This document shows positions 62,558-64,000 of a stretch of 64,000 nucleotides of DNA, piece after piece. This stretch comes from DATAUD01 sp036501665 (GTDB lineage: Bacteria > Verrucomicrobiota > Verrucomicrobiia > Limisphaerales > Palsa-1400): contig DASXZW010000061.1 of the NCBI GenBank assembly GCA_036501665.1, positions 1 through 64,000 of the forward strand. The letters run 5' to 3'. Each line of letters opens with the position of its first letter. Within the stretch, counting starts at the first letter, position 1. Made by a program: the position numbers and the translations under genes. The notes under the pieces were generated by a model, which saw only the letters and a program-made list of their open reading frames with translations, was not told the DNA's origin and ran no database searches.

Positions 62558-64000
62558 TCAGTTGGAACCGGCGGAAGGTCTTTCAGCGACGAGGCTTTGA
62601 TTGTTCGTCCCCTTGGATTCGGTGCCCGATCGGCGGGCGTGAAAGGCGGCGGCGAACGGATCTCCGTTGGACTTGCTTTCTTCGGAGGCGAATTCGTGCC
62701 AGCGGCGGATTTCAGACTCTGAGGCCGAAAAATCCGACGGGTAGAGGTTCCGCAAACGTCTCCACGTTGTCTGCGCGGCAGGGGTGTTCCGACCGGAATT
62801 CTGATTTTGATCCTGATCGAATGATCGGGAGCAAAGCAGATCCGCGAGTTCCCATAAATCTTCCGCGGGTCTTTGGTCGGGTTTAATCGTCCAAATGAAA
62901 GCCGCCCCGTCTCGTGTCACAGATAATATTTTGTCGCCGTTTCCCAGGAAAGTCACATTTGTCACTGCAACCAAATGTCGAAGGGCCGGGGTCAGGGGGT
63001 CGCCGGTTCGGGCACTCCAGACTCGCGCAGTCTTGTCATCGCTCGCTGTGACAATGGCATCGCCAGTTTCGTCAAAGGCAACAGATCGCACGTGGCCGTG
63101 GTGGCGGACGGTGTGAATACGGCGAAAGCCAGCCGATGCGTCCCATATGCTCGCGGTAAAATCCTCGCTGGCGCAGGCAATCAAGCTCAAGTCGGGGCTA
63201 AAACAGCAGTCCAAAACGCCGTCCCCGTGCTCGAGGCGCGGGCCGATTGGCTGCCCGGTGGCTAAGTTCCATACTTGACTGTAACAGTGGTTCAAACTCT
63301 GGTCCCAGCAGGCGGCCAACAAAGTCTTTCCATCCCTGCTGCCTCGAACTGTGTGAACGAGCGCACCCATCTCCAAAGCGGGGAAGCACAACGCCCCGGA
63401 TTCAGTGTCCCACACGTTAATCAGATTTGCGTCGGCTTGCCATGTTGCCAGCCGTTTTGTGGAACCGTCAAAGACGGCAAATCCAGCATCATCCGTGAGA
63501 TGAATGGCTGTCTGTTGCCCTGATTTAGCATCCCAGATGGTTGCGGTGCGTCCGTCGATTATAGCAGCCTTGCTGCCGTCGTCGCTTAGGCATGTTGTCC
63601 AGAGCGGTCCATGGGCCGCAAAGCCGTCGATGATGTCGCGCCCGGTAGCTGTGTCAAAAATAGTTACCTGATGCTGGTTCGGATCAGCCGCCGACGGATG
63701 AACAACGGCCGCCAGGCTCCCGATCCAGTTCAACGTCATCATCTCAACTGGCAGAACGGCTTGAACGCTATTATCAACGGCGATTCCGGTTATCTCGTCT
63801 GTAACTTTGAGTCCTTTTCCCTCCAAGGTCATTAGCCGCTGACCATCGCCGCTCGCTACAGCCTGTATGCGGGGAGGAGGCGGAGATTGGCCGCTCAAAT
63901 CCCAAACAACCACTCTCCCGTCGATTCCCGCGATGAGAATGCGTCGTCCGTCTGGACAGAAAGCTGCATGTCTGACTCGCTCTCCATGACGAAAGATCGG
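62558..64000 (-). CDS. WD40-repeat protein (N-terminus beyond window)
   Basis: At least 481 residues; the frame stays open to the right edge, so the N-terminus is outside. WD40 blades are clear: 'HGERVRHAAFCPDGRRILIA' near the edge, 'GRVVVWDLSG', 'SQVWNLATGQPIGPRLEHGD', 'LIACASEDFTASIWDASAG', 'VRSVAFDETGDAIVTASDDK' with 'TARVWSARTGDPLTPALRH'. The C-terminal part, 'AEDLWELADLLCSRSFDQD', 'TTWRRLRNLYPSDFSASESE' and 'IRRWHEFASEESKSNGDPFA', resembles the end of planctomycete/verrucomicrobial Ser/Thr kinases carrying WD40 tails. The missing part may therefore encode a kinase; that is inference. Confidence 0.85.
   Translation of the reverse strand, partial: PIFRHGERVRHAAFCPDGRRILIAGIDGRVVVWDLSGQSPPPPRIQAVASGDGQRLMTLEGKGLKVTDEITGIAVDNSVQAVLPVEMMTLNWIGSLAAVVHPSAADPNQHQVTIFDTATGRDIIDGFAAHGPLWTTCLSDDGSKAAIIDGRTATIWDAKSGQQTAIHLTDDAGFAVFDGSTKRLATWQADANLINVWDTESGALCFPALEMGALVHTVRGSRDGKTLLAACWDQSLNHCYSQVWNLATGQPIGPRLEHGDGVLDCCFSPDLSLIACASEDFTASIWDASAGFRRIHTVRHHGHVRSVAFDETGDAIVTASDDKTARVWSARTGDPLTPALRHLVAVTNVTFLGNGDKILSVTRDGAAFIWTIKPDQRPAEDLWELADLLCSRSFDQDQNQNSGRNTPAAQTTWRRLRNLYPSDFSASESEIRRWHEFASEESKSNGDPFAAAFHARRSGTESKGTNNQSLVAERPSAGSN

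Overview
The window looks like a chromosome segment of a Verrucomicrobiota bacterium, probably a Pedosphaera/Limisphaera-like soil or sediment lineage. This is inferred from gene style, not from a marker gene; no rRNA or tRNA gene was seen. The style clues are: very large Sec-exported repeat proteins (RCC1, PQQ-like, Ig-like, HAF, WD40); the 'FTYQGRL' N-terminal module followed by tail-fibre-like repeats; a C-terminal 'LEASTNLVNW...FYRA' module; an H-X9-DG pseudopilin; an ECF sigma factor tethered to the membrane; and a Tat-exported sugar isomerase-like protein.

Layout. 1-4187 (minus) is the N-terminal 1,395 residues of an exported protein built from tandem ~137-residue units; it runs off the left edge. 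4475-7225 holds a small conserved protein, the deletion remnant of a PQQ-propeller gene, a secreted clan GH-A-like glycosidase and deoC. 7458-16843 (plus) holds an RCC1 protein, a transglutaminase-like protein, a thioredoxin-rhodanese fusion, a methyltransferase, two TIM-barrel isomerase-like proteins and a CPBP protease. 16918-23096 (plus) holds the tethered sigma factor and then the housekeeping run cdsA-cstA-nadD-rsfS. 23141-35563 (minus) holds a frameshifted aspartic protease, a PUR-family nucleic-acid-binding protein, a DUF4149 protein, a sigma/anti-sigma/DUF3106 operon, a three-gene operon with an orphan Rhs core joined to a caspase-like C-terminus, an alcohol dehydrogenase, a small lipoprotein and three glycosyltransferases that may act on LPS core.

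35688-48432 holds a double-AAA ATPase, an HNH endonuclease pair, a secreted CehA/McbA-type metallohydrolase with no normal start codon, a polytopic membrane protein, and an efflux locus (tetR, a small gene, the membrane fusion protein, and an RND pump fused to its outer-membrane channel). 48748-55623 is one 2,291-residue mosaic exported protein. 55686-60237 holds a two-component system with a divergent pseudopilin. 60238-60824 has a structured MITE-like palindromic element and a terminator. An Ig-repeat protein and a right-edge-truncated WD40 protein finish the window.

The most unusual items are the RND-outer membrane factor fusion with a pair of matching TetR-type operator candidates, the translationally coupled transglutaminase / Rhs-caspase-like / membrane-anchored trio at 27831-31091, the 19-bp duplication that breaks the aspartic protease, and the palindromic element at 60277-60500.
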